Assembly (NCBI RefSeq): GCF_051401765.1
Contig: NW_027480593.1
Location: forward strand, 62,001-126,000
Source of the DNA: Calliopsis andreniformis
Taxonomy: Eukaryota; Arthropoda; Insecta; Hymenoptera; Andrenidae
Direction of reading: 5' to 3'
Length of the DNA: 64,000 nucleotides
Shown here: positions 25,519 to 40,395 of the stretch, one piece after another
Position numbering within the stretch: the first letter of the stretch is position 1
Layout: each line of letters starts with the position of its first letter
The notes under the pieces: model-generated
Database searches by the model: none
The model's input: the letters and a program-made list of their open reading frames with translations, nothing else
What the model was told of the DNA's origin: nothing
Translations under genes and position numbers: made by a program

Positions 25519-28500
25519 TGAGGATTGAGGATTGATTATTGAGCTTTGGGGATTGAAGATTGTGGACTGTGGATAGAGGATTGAATATTGAGGATTAAGG
25601 ATAGAGTATTGGGGATTGAGGATCTAGGATAGGAGATTGATTATTGAGGATTGAAGATTGAGGATTGGGGATTGAGGATTGAGAATTGAGAATTGAGGAT
25701 GAGGACTGAGGGTTGAGGATTGAGGTTTGAGGAATGAGGATTGAGGATTGAGAATTGAGGATTGAGGATTAATGATTGAGGATTGAGGATTCAAGATTGA
25801 GTATAGAGGATTGAAGATTGAGGATTGAGGATTGAGGATTGAAGATTGAGGACTGAGTGTTGAGGGTTGAGTGATGAGAATTGATGTGTGGTGGATTGAG
25901 ATTTGAAGATTGAAGATTGGGGATTGAGTATTGAAAACTGTGAATTGAGGATATTCTATTGAGGATTGAGGATTGACAATTGATTGTTGCGGACTGAGGG
26001 ATGAATATTGAGCATTCAGGATTGAGGGTTCGGAATTGAGGTTTGAGGACAGAGGATTGAGATTTGAGGATTGAGGGTTGATGATTGACGCTTGAGGATA
26101 GAGCATCGAGGATGGAGGATTGAAGATAGAGGACCGAGTGTTGAGGATTGAGTGTTGAGAATTGATGTTTGAGGATCGAGATTTGATTATTGAATATTGT
26201 GGATTGAGTATTGAATCATGAGAATTCAGGATATACGATTGAGTATTAAGAATTGAGGATTGATGGTTGAGTATTCAGAATTGATGGTTGATGGTTGTGT
26301 GTTGAATATTGAGGATTGAGGATTGAGGATTGAGGATTGAGAATTGAGGATTAAAGATTGAGTATTGATGATTGAAGATTGAGGATTGAAGATTGAGGGT
26401 TGAGGATTGAGGACGAGGACTGACGGTAGAGGATTGAAGATTGAGGATTGAGGATTGAGGATTGAGGATTGAGGATTGAGGATTGAGGATTGAGAATTGA
26501 GGATTAAAGATTGAGTATTGATGATTGAAGATTGAGGATTGAGGATTGAGGGTTGAGGATTGAGGACGAGGACTGACGGTATAGGATTGAAGATTGAGGA
26601 TTGAGGATTGAGGATTGAGGATTGAGGATTGAGAATTGAGGATTGAGGATTGAGGATTGAAGATTGACTATTGAGGATTGAAGATTGAGTATTCAGGATT
26701 GAAGATTGAGTATTCAGGATTGAAGATTGAGGATTGAGGATTGAGGCTTGAGGTTTGAGGATTGAGGATTGAAGATTGAGGATTGGGGATTGAGGATTGA
26801 GGATTGAGGATTGAGTGTTGAGGATTGAGGATTCAAGATTGAGTATGGAGGATTGAAGATTGAGGATTGAGGATTGAGGATTGAGGATTGAGTATTGAGG
26901 CTTGAGGATTGAGGATTGAGGATTGAAGATTGAGTATTGAGGACTGAGGATTGAGGATTGAGGATTGACGATGGGGTATTGAGGATTGAAGAATGAGGAT
27001 TGACGATTCAGGATTGAGGATCGAGGATTGAAGATAGAGTATTGAGGATTGAAGGTTGATGATTGAGGATTGAGGATTGAGTATTGAAGATTGAGGATTG
27101 AGGATTGAGGATTGTGGATGGAGGATGAGGACTGAGGGTTGAGGATTGCGGTTTGAGGAATGAGGATTGAGGATTGAGGATTGAGTATTGAAGATTGAGG
27201 ATTGATGACTGAGGATTGAGGATTGAGGATTGAGAATTGGCAATTGAGGATTGAAGATTGAGTATTGAGGATTGAAGATTGTGGATAGTGGATTGAGGAT
27301 TGAAGATTGAGGACTGAGTGTTGAGGGTTGAGTGATGAGAATGGATGTTTGTGGATGGAGACTTGAATATTGAAGATTGAGTATTGGGTATTGAAAACTG
27401 AGAATTCAGGATATTCTATTGAGTATTGAGAATTGAGCAATGATGGTTGGGTATTGAGGATTGGTGGTTGAGGGTTGTGTGTTGAATATTGAGGATTGAG
27501 GATTTTAGGATTGAGGATTGAAGATTGAGTATTGAGGATTGAAGATTGAGGATTGAGAATTGAGGATTGAGGATTGAGGATTGAGTATTGAGGATTGAGG
27601 GTTGAGGATTGAAGATTGAGTATTGAGGATTGAAGATTGAGGATTGAGGATTGAAGATTGAGTGTTGAGGATTGAAGACTGATGATTGAGTATTGAGGAT
27701 TGAGGATTGATGGTTGAGTATTGAGGATTGAAGGTTGAGGGTTGTGTGTTGAATATTGAGGATTGAGGATTTCAGGATTGAGGATTTAGGATTGAAGATT
27801 GAGTATTGACGATTGAAGATTGATGATTGCGGATTGAGGGTTGAGGATCGAGGACTGAGGATTGAGGATTGGGGATTGAGCATTGAGGATTTAAGATTGA
27901 GGACTGGGGATTGAGGATTGAAGATTGAGGATTAAGGATTGTGGATTGGGGATATGGGGATCTAGGATTGGAGATTGATTATTGATGGTTGAAGATTGAG
28001 GATTGAGGATTGAGGATTGAGAAGTGAGAGCTCAGGGTGAGGACTGAGGGTTGATGATTGAGGATTGAAAATTGAGGATTGAGGATTGAGGATTGAGGAC
28101 TGAGGATTGAGGATTGAGGATGAAGGCTGACGGTTGAGGATTGATGTTTGAGGTCTGAGGACTGCGGATTGAGGATTGAGAATTGAGGATTGAGGATTGA
28201 GGATCGAAGATTGAGTGTTGAGGATTGAAGACTGAGGATTGAGGATTGAAGATTGAGTGTTGAGGATTGAAGACTGACGATTGAGTATTGAGAATTGAGG
28301 ATTGAGGATTGAAGACTGAGTATTGAGGTTTGAAGATTGAGTATTCAGGATTGAGGATTGAGGATTGAGGATTGAGGCTTGAGGATTGAGTGTTCAGGAT
28401 TGAAGATTGAGGATTGGGGATTGAGGATTGGGGATTGAGGATTGAGTATTGAGGATTGAGAATTGATGATTGAGGATTGAGTATTGAGGATTGAGAATTG

Positions 28501-29028
28501 AGGATTGAGGATTGAAGATTGAGGATTAAGGATAGAGGATTGGGGATTGAGTATCTAGGATTGGAGATTGACTATTGAGGTCTGAGGACTGAGGATTGAG
28601 GATTGAGGAACGAGGATTGAGGATTGAGGATGATGGCTGAGGGTTGAGGATTGAGGTTTGAGGACTGAGGACTGAGGATTGAGTATTGAGAATTGAGGAT
28701 TGAGGATTGAGGGTTGATGATTGAGGATTGGGTATTGAGGATTGAAGAATGAGGATTGAGGATTGAGGATTGAGGACTGAGGATTGCAGATTGAGTATTG
28801 AGGACTGAAGTCTGACGATTGAGGATTGAGGATTGAGGATTGAGGATTGAGGATTGAGGATTCAGGATTGAAGATTGAGTATTGAGGATTGAATATTGAG
28901 GATTGAGGATTGAGGATTGGGAATTGAGGATGAGGACTGAGGGTTGAGGATTGAGGTTTGAGGAACGAGGATTGAGGATTGAGAATTGAGGACTGAGGAT
29001 TGACGATTGAGTATTGATGATTGAGTAT
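25519..29028 (+). repeat. Giant HOR X, copy X2, internally deleted (3.5 kb)
   Basis: The first part, 25,519 to about 27,066, matches X1 11,772 to about 13,320 (offset 13,747, confirmed at several markers). The sequence then jumps without transition to a match with X1 about 22,595-24,555 (offset 4,473, confirmed at gtattgaag 22,608/27,081 and gtttgaag 23,855/28,328). About 9.27 kb of X is therefore absent, and the last ~0.96 kb of X is cut off as well. The deletion junction lies within plain GAGGATT units near 27,066, so the exact base cannot be set. Confidence 0.87.
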
Positions 29029-30635
29029 TGAGGATTGAGGATTGATTATTGAGCTTTGGGGATTGAAGATTGTGGACTGTGGATAGAGGATTGAATATTG
29101 AGGATTAAGGATAGAGTATTGGGGATTGAGGATCTAGGATAGGAGATTGATTATTGAGGATTGAAGATTGAGGATTGGGGATTGAGGATTGAGAATTGAG
29201 AATTGAGGATTGAGGATTAATGATTGAGGATTGAGGATTCAAGATTGAGTATAGAGGATTGAAGATTGAGGATTGAGGATTGAGGATTGAAGATTGAGGA
29301 CTGAGTGTTGAGGGTTGAGTGATGAGAATTGATGTGTGGTGGATTGAGATTTGAAGATTGAAGATTGGGGATTGAGTATTGAAAACTGGGAATTGAGGAT
29401 ATTCTATTGAGGATTGAGGATTGACAATTGATTGTTGCGGACTGAGGGATGAATATTGAGCATTCAGGATTGAGGGTTCGGAATTGAGGTTTGAGGACAG
29501 AGGATTGAGATTTGAGGATTGAGGGTTGATGATTGACGCTTGAGGATAGAGCATCGAGGATGGAGGATTGAAGATAGAGGACCGAGTGTTGAGGATTGAG
29601 TGTTGAGAATTGATGTTTGAGGATCGAGATTTGATTATTGAATATTGTGGATTGAGTATTGAATCATGAGAATTCAGGATATACGATTGAGTATTAAGAA
29701 TTGAGGATTGATGGTTGAGTATTCAGAATTGATGGTTGATGGTTGTGTGTTGAATATTGAGGATTGAGGATTGAGGATTGAGGATTGAGAATTGAGGATT
29801 AAAGATTGAGTATTGATGATTGAAGATTGAGGATTGAAGATTGAGGGTTGAGGATTGAGGACGAGGACTGACGGTAGAGGATTGAAGATTGAGGATTGAG
29901 GATTGAGGATTGAGGATTGAGGATTGAGGATTGAGGATTGAGAATTGAGGATTAAAGATTGAGTATTGATGATTGAAGATTGAGGATTGAGGATTGAGGG
30001 TTGAGGATTGAGGACGAGGACTGACGGTATAGGATTGAAGATTGAGGATTGAGGATTGAGGATTGAGGATTGAGGATTGAGAATTGAGGATTGAGGATTG
30101 AGGATTGAAGATTGACTATTGAGGATTGAAGATTGAGTATTCAGGATTGAAGATTGAGTATTCAGGATTGAAGATTGAGGATTGAGGATTGAGGCTTGAG
30201 GTTTGAGGATTGAGGATTGAAGATTGAGGATTGGGGATTGAGGATTGAGGATTGAGGATTGAGTGTTGAGGATTGAGGATTCAAGATTGAGTATGGAGGA
30301 TTGAAGATTGAGGATTGAGGATTGAGGATTGAGGATTGAGGATTGAGGCTTGAGGATTGAGGATTGAGGATTGAAGATTGAGTATTGAGGACTGAGGATT
30401 GAGGATTGAGGATTGACGATGGGGTATTGAGGATTGAAGAATGTGGATTGACGATTCAGGATTGAGGATCGAGGATTGAAGATAGAGTATTGAGGATTGA
30501 AGGTTGATGATTGAGGATTGAGGATTGTGGATTGAGGATTGAGGGTTGAGGATTGAAGATTGAGTATTGAGGATTGAGGATTGAGTATTGAAGATTGAGG
30601 ATTGATGATTGAGGATAGAGGATTGAGGACTGAGG

Positions 30636-33500
30636 AATGTGGATTGTGTATTGAAGATTGTGGGTTGATGATCGACGATTGAGGACTGAGGATTGAGGAT
30701 TGATTATTGAGCTTTGGGGATTGAAGATTGTGGACTGTGGATAGAGGATTGAATATTGAGGATTAAGGATAGAGTATTGGGGATTGAGGATCTAGGATAG
30801 GAGATTGATTATTGAGGATTGAAGATTGAGGATTGGGGATTGAGGATTGAGAATTGAGAATTGAGGATGAGGACTGAGGATTGAGGATTGAGGTTTGAGG
30901 AATGAGGATTGAGGATTGAGAATTGAGGTTTGAGGATTAATGATTGAGGATTGAGGATTCAAGATTGAGTATGGAGGATTGAAGATTGAGGATTGAGGAT
31001 TGAGGATTGAAGATTGAGGACTGAGTGTTGAGGGCTGAGTGATGAGAATTGATGTCTGTGGATTGAGATTTGAAGATTGAAGATTGGGGATTGAGTATTG
31101 AAAACTGTGAATTGAGGATATTCTATTGAGGATTGAGGATTGACAATTGATTGTTGCGGAGTGAGGGATGAATATTGAGCATTCAGGATTGAGGATTCGG
31201 AATTGAGGTTTGAGGACAGAGGATTGAGAGTTGAGGATTGAGGGTTGAGGATTGACGCTTGAGGATAGAGCATCGAGGATGGAGGATTGAAGATAGAGGA
31301 CCGAGTGTTGAGGATTGAGTGTTGAGAATTGATGTTTGAGGATCGAGATTTGATTATTGAATATTGTGGATTGAGTATTGAACCATGAGAATTCAGGATA
31401 TACGATTGAGTATTAAGAATTGAGGATTGATGGTTGGGTATTCAGAATTGATGGTTGATGGTTGTGTGTTGAATATTGAGGATTGAGGATTGAGGATTGA
31501 GGATTGAGAATTGAGGATTAAAGATTGAGTATTGATGATTGAAGATTGAGGATTGAAGATTGAGGGTTGAGGATTGAGGACGAGGACTGACGGTAGAGGA
31601 TTGAAGATTGAGGATTGAGGATTGAGGATTGAGGATTGAGGATTGAGGATTGAGGATTGAGAATTGAGGATTAAAGATTGAGTATTGATGATTGAAGATT
31701 GAGGATTGAGGATTGAGGGTTGAGGATTGAGGACGAGGACTGACGGTATAGGATTGAAGATTGAGGATTGAGGATTGAGGATTGAGGATTGAGGATTGAG
31801 AATTGAGGATTGAGGATTGAGGATTGAAGATTGAGTATTGAGGATTGAAGATTGAGTATTCAGGATTGAAGATTGAGTATTCAGGATTGAAGATTGAGGA
31901 TTGAGGATTGAGGCTTGAGGATTGAGGATTGAGGATTGAAGATTGAGGATTGGGGATTGAGGATTGAGGATTGAGGATTGAGTGTTGAGGATTGAGGATT
32001 CAAGATTGAGTATGGAGGATTGAAGATTGAGGATTGAGGATTGAGGATTGAGGATTGAGGATTGAGGCTTGAGGATTGAGGATTGAGGATTGAAGATTGA
32101 GTATTGAGGACTGAGGATTGAGGATTGAGGATTGACGATGGGGTATTGAGGATTGAAGAATGAGGATTGACGATTCAGGATTGAGGATCGAGGATTGAAG
32201 ATAGAGTATTGAGGATTGAAGGTTGATGATTGAGGATTGAGGATTGTGGATTGAGGATTGAGGGTTGAGGATTGAAGATTGAGTATTGAGGATTGAGGAT
32301 TGAGTATTGAAGATTGAGGATTGATGATTGAGGATAGAGGATTGAGGACTGAGGAATGTGGATTGCGTATTGAAGATTGTGGGTTGATGATCGACGATTG
32401 AGGACTGAGGATTGAGGATTGATTATTGAGCTTTGGGGATTGAAGATTGTGGACTGTGGATAGAGGATTGAATATTGAGGATTAAGGATAGAGTATTGGG
32501 GATTGAGGATCTAGGATAGGAGATTGATTATTGAGGATTGAAGATTGAGGATTGGGGATTGAGGATTGAGAATTGAGAATTGAGGATGAGGACTGAGGAT
32601 TGAGGATTGAGGTTTGAGGAATGAGGATTGAGGATTGAGAATTGAGGTTTGAGGATTAATGATTGAGGATTGAGGATTCAAGATTGAGTATGGAGGATTG
32701 AAGATTGAGGATTGAGGATTGAGGATTGAAGATTGAGGACTGAGTGTTGAGGGCTGAGTGATGAGAATTGATGTCTGTGTATTGAGATTTGAAGATTGAA
32801 GATTGGGGATTGAGTATTGAAAACTGTGAATTGAGGATATTCTATTGAGGATTGAGGATTGACAATTGATTGTTGCGGAGTGAGGGATGAATATTGAGCA
32901 TTCAGGATTGAGGATTCGGAATTGAGGTTTGAGGACAGAGGATTGAGAGTTGAGGATTGAGGGTTGAGGATTGACGCTTGAGGATAGAGCATCGAGGATG
33001 GAGGATTGAAGATAGAGGACCGAGTGTTGAGGATTGAGTGTTGAGAATTGATGTTTGAGGATCGAGATTTGATTATTGAATATTGTGGATTGAGTATTGA
33101 GCCATGAGAATTCAGGATATACAATTGAGTATTAAGAATTGAGGATTGATGGTTGAGTATTGAGAATTGATGGTTGATGGTTGTGTGTTGAATATTGAGG
33201 ATTGAGGATTGAGGATTGAGGATTGAGAATTGAGGATTAAAGATTGAGTATTGATGATTGAAGATTGAGGATTGAGGATTGAGGGTTGAGGATTGAGGAC
33301 GAGGACTGACGGTAGAGGATTGAAGATTGAGGATTGAGGATAGAGGATTGAGGATTGAGGATTGAGAATTGAGGATTGAGGATTGAGGATTGAAGATTGA
33401 GTATTGAGGATTGAAGATTGAGTATTCAGGATTGAAGATTGAGGATTGAGGATTGAGGCTTGAGGATTGAGGATTGAGGATTGAAGATTGAGGATTGGGG
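30636..33500 (+). repeat. 1.72-kb tandem repeat copies in X3
   Basis: The aatgtggatt marker stands at 30,636 and 32,355, a period of 1,719, mirroring 13,441 and 15,160 in X1. The first copy of the series is the start of X3 itself (29,029-30,635). The last copy departs from the pattern at about 33,500, at the equivalent of 16,305. Confidence 0.85.
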
Positions 33501-36500
33501 ATTGACGATTGAGTATTGAGGTTTGAGGATTGATGACTGAGGATTGAGGATTGAGGACTGAGGATTGAGGATTGAGAAATGAGGATTGAAGGTTGAGTAT
33601 TCAGGATTGAAGATTGAGGATTGAGGATTGAGGCTTGAGGATTGAGGATTGAGGATTGAAGATTGAGGATTGGGGATTGAGGATTGAGGATTGAGGATTG
33701 AGTGTTGAGGATTGAGAATTGAGGATTGAGGATTGAAGATTGAGGATTAAGGATTGAGGATTGGGGATTGGGGATCTAGGATTGGAGATTGACTATTGAG
33801 GATTGAGGATTGAGGATTGAGGATTGAGGAACGAGGATTGAGGATTGAGGATGGTGGCTGAGGGTTGAGGATTGAGGATTGAGGAACGAGGATTGAGGAT
33901 TGAGGATTGAGGACTGCGGATTGACGATTGAGTATTGAAGATTGAGGATTGATGACTGAGTATTGAGGATTGAGGATTGATGATTGAGGATTGAGGATTC
34001 AAGATTGAGTATGGAGGATTGAAGATTGAGGATTGAGGATTGAGGATTGACGATTGAGGACTGAGTGTTGAGGCTTGAGTGATGAGAATTGATGTCTGTG
34101 GATTGAGATTTGAAGATTGAAGATTGGGGATTCAGTATTGAAAACTGTGAATTGAGGATATTCTGTTGAGGATTGAGGATTGACAATTGATTGTTGCGGA
34201 CTGAGGGATGAAGATTGAGCATTCAGGATTGAGGATGCGGAATTGAGGTTTGAGGACTGAGGATTGAGGGTTGAGGAATGAGGATTGAGGATTGACGCTT
34301 GAGGATAGAGGATTGAGGATGGAGGATTGAAGAGAGAGGACCGAGTGTTGAGGATTGAGTGTTGAGTATTGATGTTTGAGGATCGAGATTTGATTATTGA
34401 ATATTGTGGATTGAGTATTGTATCATGAGAATTCGGGATATTCTATTGAGTATTGAGAATTGAGGATTGATGGTTGAGTATTGAGAATTGATGGTTGATG
34501 TTTGTGTGTTGAATATTGAGGATTGAGTATTGAGGATTGAAGATTGAGTATTGAGGATTGAAGGTTGATGATTGAGGATTGAGGATTGATGATTGAGGAT
34601 TGATGATTGAGGATTGAGGATTGAAGATTGAGGATTGGGGATTGAGGATTGAGGATTGAGGATTGAGTATTGAGGATTGAGAATTGAGGATTGAGGATTG
34701 AAGATTGAGGATTAAGGATTGAGGATTGGGGATTGAGGATCTAGGATTGGATATTGGCTATTGAGGATTGAGGATTGAGGATTGAGGATTGAGGAGTGAG
34801 GAACGAGGATTGAGGATTGAGGATGATGGCTGAGGGTTGAGGATTGGGGTTTGAGGAACGAGGATTGAGGATTGAGGATTGAGGACTGCGGATTGACGAT
34901 TGAGTATTGAAGATTGAGGATTGATGACTGAGTATTGAGGATTGAGGATTGAGGATTGAGGGTTGAGGATTGAGGATTGGGGATTGAAGATTGAGTATTG
35001 AGGATTGAGGATCGAGGATTGAGGATTGAGTGTTGAAGATTGAGGATTGAGGATTGAGGATTGAGGATTGAGGATTGAGGACTGAAGATTGAGGATTGGG
35101 GATTGAGTATTGAGGGTTGAGAATTGAGAATCGAAGATTGAGTATAGAGGATTGAAGATTGAGGTTTGAGTATTGAGGATTGAGGATGGAGGATGAGGGC
35201 TGAGGGTTGAGGATTGAGGTTTGAGTATTGAATACTGAGAATTCAGGATATTCTGTTGAGTATTGAGAATTGAGTATTGATGGTTGAGTATTGAGGATTG
35301 AGGATTGAGTATTGAGGATTGAAGATTGAGGTTTGAGGACTGAGGATTGAGAATTGAGGATGAGGACTGAGGGTTGAGGATTGAGGTTTGAGGAACGAGG
35401 ATTGAGGATTGAGAATTGAGGACTGAGGATTGACGATTGAGTATTGAGGATTGAGGATTGATGACTGAGGATTGATGATTGCGGATTGAGGATTGAGGAT
35501 TGAGGATTGTAGATTGAGTATTGAGGACTGAGGATTGAGGATTGAGGATTGACGATGGGGTATTGAGGATTGAAGAATGAGGATTGACGATTCAGGATTG
35601 AGGATCGAGGATTGAAGATTGAGGATTGAGGATTGAGGATTGAGGATGGAGGATGAGGGCTGAGGGTTGAGGATTGAGGTTTGAGTATTGAATACTGAGA
35701 ATTCAGGATATTCTATTGAGTATTGAGAATTGAGGATTGATGGTTGAGTATTGAGGATTGAGGATTGAGCATTGAGGATTGAAGATTGAGGTTTGAGGGT
35801 TGAGGATTGGGAATTGAGGATGAGGACTGAGGGTTGAGGATTGAGGTTTCAGGAACGAGGATTGAGGATTGAGAATTGAGGACTGAGGATTGACGATTGA
35901 GTATTGACGATTGAGTATTGAGGATTGAGGATTGATGACTGAGGATTGAGGATTCAGGATTGAGGATTGAGGATTGAGGATTGAGGATTGAAGATTGAGT
36001 ATTGAGGATTGAGGATTGAGGATTGTGGATTGAGTATTCAAGATTGAGGATCGATGATTGAGGATTGAGGATTGAGGATTGAGGATTGAGGAATGAGGAT
36101 TGACGATTCAGGATTGAGGATCGAGGATTGAAGATAGAGTATTGAGGATTGAAGGTTGATGATTGAGGATTCAGGATTGAGGATTGAGGATTGAGGATTG
36201 AGGATTAATGATTGAGGATTGAGGATTCAAGATTGAGTATGGAGGATTGAAGATTGAGGATTGAGGATTGAAGATTGAAGAATGAGGATTGACGATTGAG
36301 GATTGAGGATTGAGGACCGAAGATTGAGTATTGAGTATTGAAGGTTGATGATTGAGGATTGAGGATTGTGGATTGAGGACTGAGGGTTGAGGATTGAAGA
36401 TTGAGGATTGAGGATTGAGATTGAGAATTGAGGATGAGGACTGAGGGTTGAGGATTGAGGTTTGAGGAATGAGGATTCAGGATTGAGGACTGAGGATTGA

Positions 36501-39500
36501 GGATTGAGGATTGAGGATTGAAGATTGAGGTTTGAGGATTGAGGATTGAGGATGGAGGATGAGGGCTGAGGGTTGAGGATTGAGGTTTGAGTATTGAATA
36601 CTGAGAATTCAGGATATGAGAATTGAGGCTGAGAATTGAGGATTGATGGTTGAGTATTGAGGATTGAGCATTGAGTATTGAGGATTTAAGATTGAGGTTT
36701 GAGGATTGAGGATTGAGAATTGAGGATGAGGACTGAGGGTTGAGGATTGAGGTTTGAGGAACGAGGATTGAGGATTGAGAATTGAGGACTGAGGATTGAC
36801 GATTGAGTATTGAGGATTGAGGATTGATGACTGAGGATTGAGGATTGCGGATTGAGGATTGAGGATTGAGGATTGAAGATTGAGTATTGAGGATTGAGGA
36901 TTGAGGATTGAGGATTGAGGATTGACGATTGGGTATTGAGAATTGAAGAATGAGGATTGACGATTCAGGATTGAGGATCGAGGATTGAAGATAGAGTATT
37001 GAGGATTGAAGGTTGATGATTGAGGATTGAGGATTGTGGATTGAGGATTGAGGGTTGAGGATTGAAGATTGAGTATTGAGGTTTGAAGATTGAGTATTCA
37101 GGATTGAGGATTGAGGATTGAGGATTGAGGCTTGAGGATTGAGTGTTCAGGATTGAAGATTGAGGATTGGGGATTGAGGATTGGGGATTGAGGATTGAGT
37201 ATTGAGGATTGAGAATTGATGATTGAGGATTGAGTATTGAGGATTGAGAATTGAGGATTGAGGATTGAAGATTGAGGATTAAGGATAGAGGATTGGGGAT
37301 TGAGTATCTAGGATTGGAGATTGACTATTGAGGTCTGAGGACTGAGGATTGAGGATTGAGGAACGAGGATTGAGGATTGAGGATGATGGCTGAGGGTTGA
37401 GGATTGAGGTTTGAGGACTGAGGACTGAGGATTGAGTATTGAGAATTGAGGATTGAGGATTGAGGGTTGATGATTGAGGATTGGGTATTGAGGATTGAAG
37501 AATGAGGATTGAGGATTGAGGATTGAGGACTGAGGATTGCAGATTGAGTATTGAGGATTGAAGTCTGACGATTGAGGATTGAGGATTGAGGATTGAGGAT
37601 TGAGGATTGAGGATTCAGGATTGAAGATTGAGTATTGAGGATTGAATATTGAGGATTGAGGATTGAGGATTGGGAATTGAGGATGAGGACTGAGGGTTGA
37701 GGATTGAGGTTTGAGGAACGAGGATTGAGGATTGAGAATTGAGGACTGAGGATTGACGATTGAGTATTGACGATTGAGTATTGAGGATTGAGGATTGATG
37801 ACTGAGGATTGAGTATTGAGGATTGAGGATTGAGGATTGAAGGTTGAGTATTGAGGATTGAGGATTGAGGATTGTGGATTGAGTATTCAAGATTGAGGAT
37901 TGATGATTGAGGATTGAGGATTGAGGATTGAGGATTGAGGATTGAGGATTGAAGACTGAGTATTGAGGATTGAAGATTGATGAATGAGGATTTATGATTG
38001 AGGATTGACGATGAGGGCTGGGGATTGAGGGTTGAGGTTTGAGGACTGAGGACTGAGGATTGAGGATTGAGAATTGAGGATGTAGGATTGCGGATTGAAG
38101 ATTGAGGATTGGGTATTGATGATTGAAGAATGAGGATTGACGATTGAGGATTGAGGATTGAGGACTGAAGATTGAGTATTGAGTATTAAAGGTTGATGAT
38201 TGAGGATTGAGGATTGTGGATTGAGGATTGAGGGTTGAGGATTGAAGATTGAGGATTGAGGATTGAGAATTGAGAATTGAGGATGAGGACTGAGGGTTGA
38301 GGATTGAGGTTTGAGGAATGAGGATTGAGGATTGAGGACTGAGGATTGAGGATTGAGGATTGAGGATTGAGTTATGAAGATTGAGTATTCATGACTGATG
38401 ATTGAGGATTGAGGATTGAGGATTGAGGATTGAGGATTGAAGATTGAGTATTGATGATTGAGGATTGAGGATTGAGGATTGAGTATTGAGGATTGAGGAT
38501 TGAAGATTGAGGTTTGGGGATTGAGGATTGAGAATTGAGAATTTAGAATAGAAGATTGAGTATTGAGGATTGAAGATTGAGGTTTGAGGATTGAGGATTG
38601 AGGATGGAGGATGAGGGCTGAGAGTTGAGGATTGAGTATTGAGGATTGAGGATTGAGGATTGAAGATTGAGTATTGAGGATTGAAGATTGAGGATTGAGG
38701 ATTGAAGATTGAGTGTTGAGGATTGAAGACTGATGATTGAGTATTGAGGATTGAGGATTGATGGGTGAGTATTGAGGATTGAAGGTTGAGGGTTGTGTGT
38801 TGAATATTGAGGATTGAGGATTTCAGGATTGAGGATTTAGGATTGAAGATTGAGTATTGAGGATTGAAGATTGATGATTGCGGATAGAGGGTTGAGGATT
38901 GAGGACTGAGGATTGAGGATTGGGGATTGAGCATTGAGGATTTAAGGTTGAGGACTGGGGATTGAGGATTGAAAATTGAGGATTAACGATTGTGGATTGG
39001 GGATTGGGGATCTAGGATTGGAGATTGATTATCGAGGATTGAAGATTGAGGATTGAGGATTGAGGATTGAGAAGTGAGTGCTCAGGATGAGGACTGAGGG
39101 TTGAGGATTGAGGATTGAAAATTGAGGATTGAGGATTGAGGATTGAGGATTGAGGATTGAGGATTGAGGATGAAGGCTGACGGTTGAGGATTGATGTTTG
39201 AGGTCTGACGACTGCGGATTGAGGATTGAGAATTGAGGATTGAGGATTGAGGATCGAAGATTGAGGATTGGGTATTGAGGATTGAAGAATGACGATCGAG
39301 GATTGAGGATTGGGGATTGAGGATTGAAGATTGAGTGTTGAGGATTGAGGATTGAAGATTGAGGATTGAGGATTGAAGATTGAGTGTTGAGGATTGAAGG
39401 CTGACGATTGTGTATTGAGAATTGTGGATTGATTGTTGAGTATTGAGGATTGAAGTTTGAGGGTTGTGTGTTGAATATTGAGGATTGAGGATTGAGGATT

Positions 39501-40395
39501 GAGGATTGAGGATTTTGGATTGTGGACTGGTGATTGAGGATTGAAGATTGAGGATTCAGGACTGAGGATTGGGGATTGAGGATCTAGGACTGGAGATTGA
39601 TTATTGAGGATTGAAGATTGAGAATTGAGGATTGAGGATTGAGAATTGAGAATTAAGAATGAGGACTGAGGGTTGAGGATTGAGGTTTGAGGAATGAGGA
39701 TTGAGGATTGAGGATTGAGGGTTGAGGATTGAGGATTGTGGATTGAGTATTGAAGATGGAGTATTCATGACTGAGGATCGAGGTTTGAGGATTGAGGATT
39801 GAGTATTGAAGATTGAGGATTGAGGATTGAGGATTGTGGATGGAGGATGAGGACTGAGGGTTGAGGATTGCGGTTTGAGGAATGAGGATTGAGGATTGAG
39901 GATTGAGTATTGAAGATTGAGGATTGATGACTGAGGATTGAGGATTGAGGATTGAGAATTGGCAATTGAGGATTGAAGATTGAGTATTGAGGATTGAAGA
40001 TTGTGGATAGTGGATTGAGGATTGAAGATTGAGGACTGAGTGTTGAGGGTTGAGTGATGAGAATGGATGTTTGTGGATGGAGACTTGAATATTGAAGATT
40101 GAGTATTGGGTATTGAAAACTGAGAATTCAGGATATTCTATTGAGTATTGAGAATTGAGCAATGATGGTTGGGTATTGAGGATTGGTGGTTGAGGGTTGT
40201 GTGTTGAATATTGAGGATTGAGGATTTTAGGATTGAGGATTGAAGATTGAGTATTGAGGATTGAAGATTGAGGATTGAGAATTGAGGATTGAGGATTGAG
40301 GATTGAGTATTGAGGATTGAGGGTTGAGGATTGAAGATTGAGTATTGAGGATTGAAAATTGAGGATTGAGGATTGAAGATTGAGTGTTGAGGATT

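Noticed and set aside
25519..29028. Mobile element inserted between X1 and X3
   Set aside because: X2 consists entirely of X sequence with an internal deletion. There are no terminal inverted repeats, target-site duplications or transposase.
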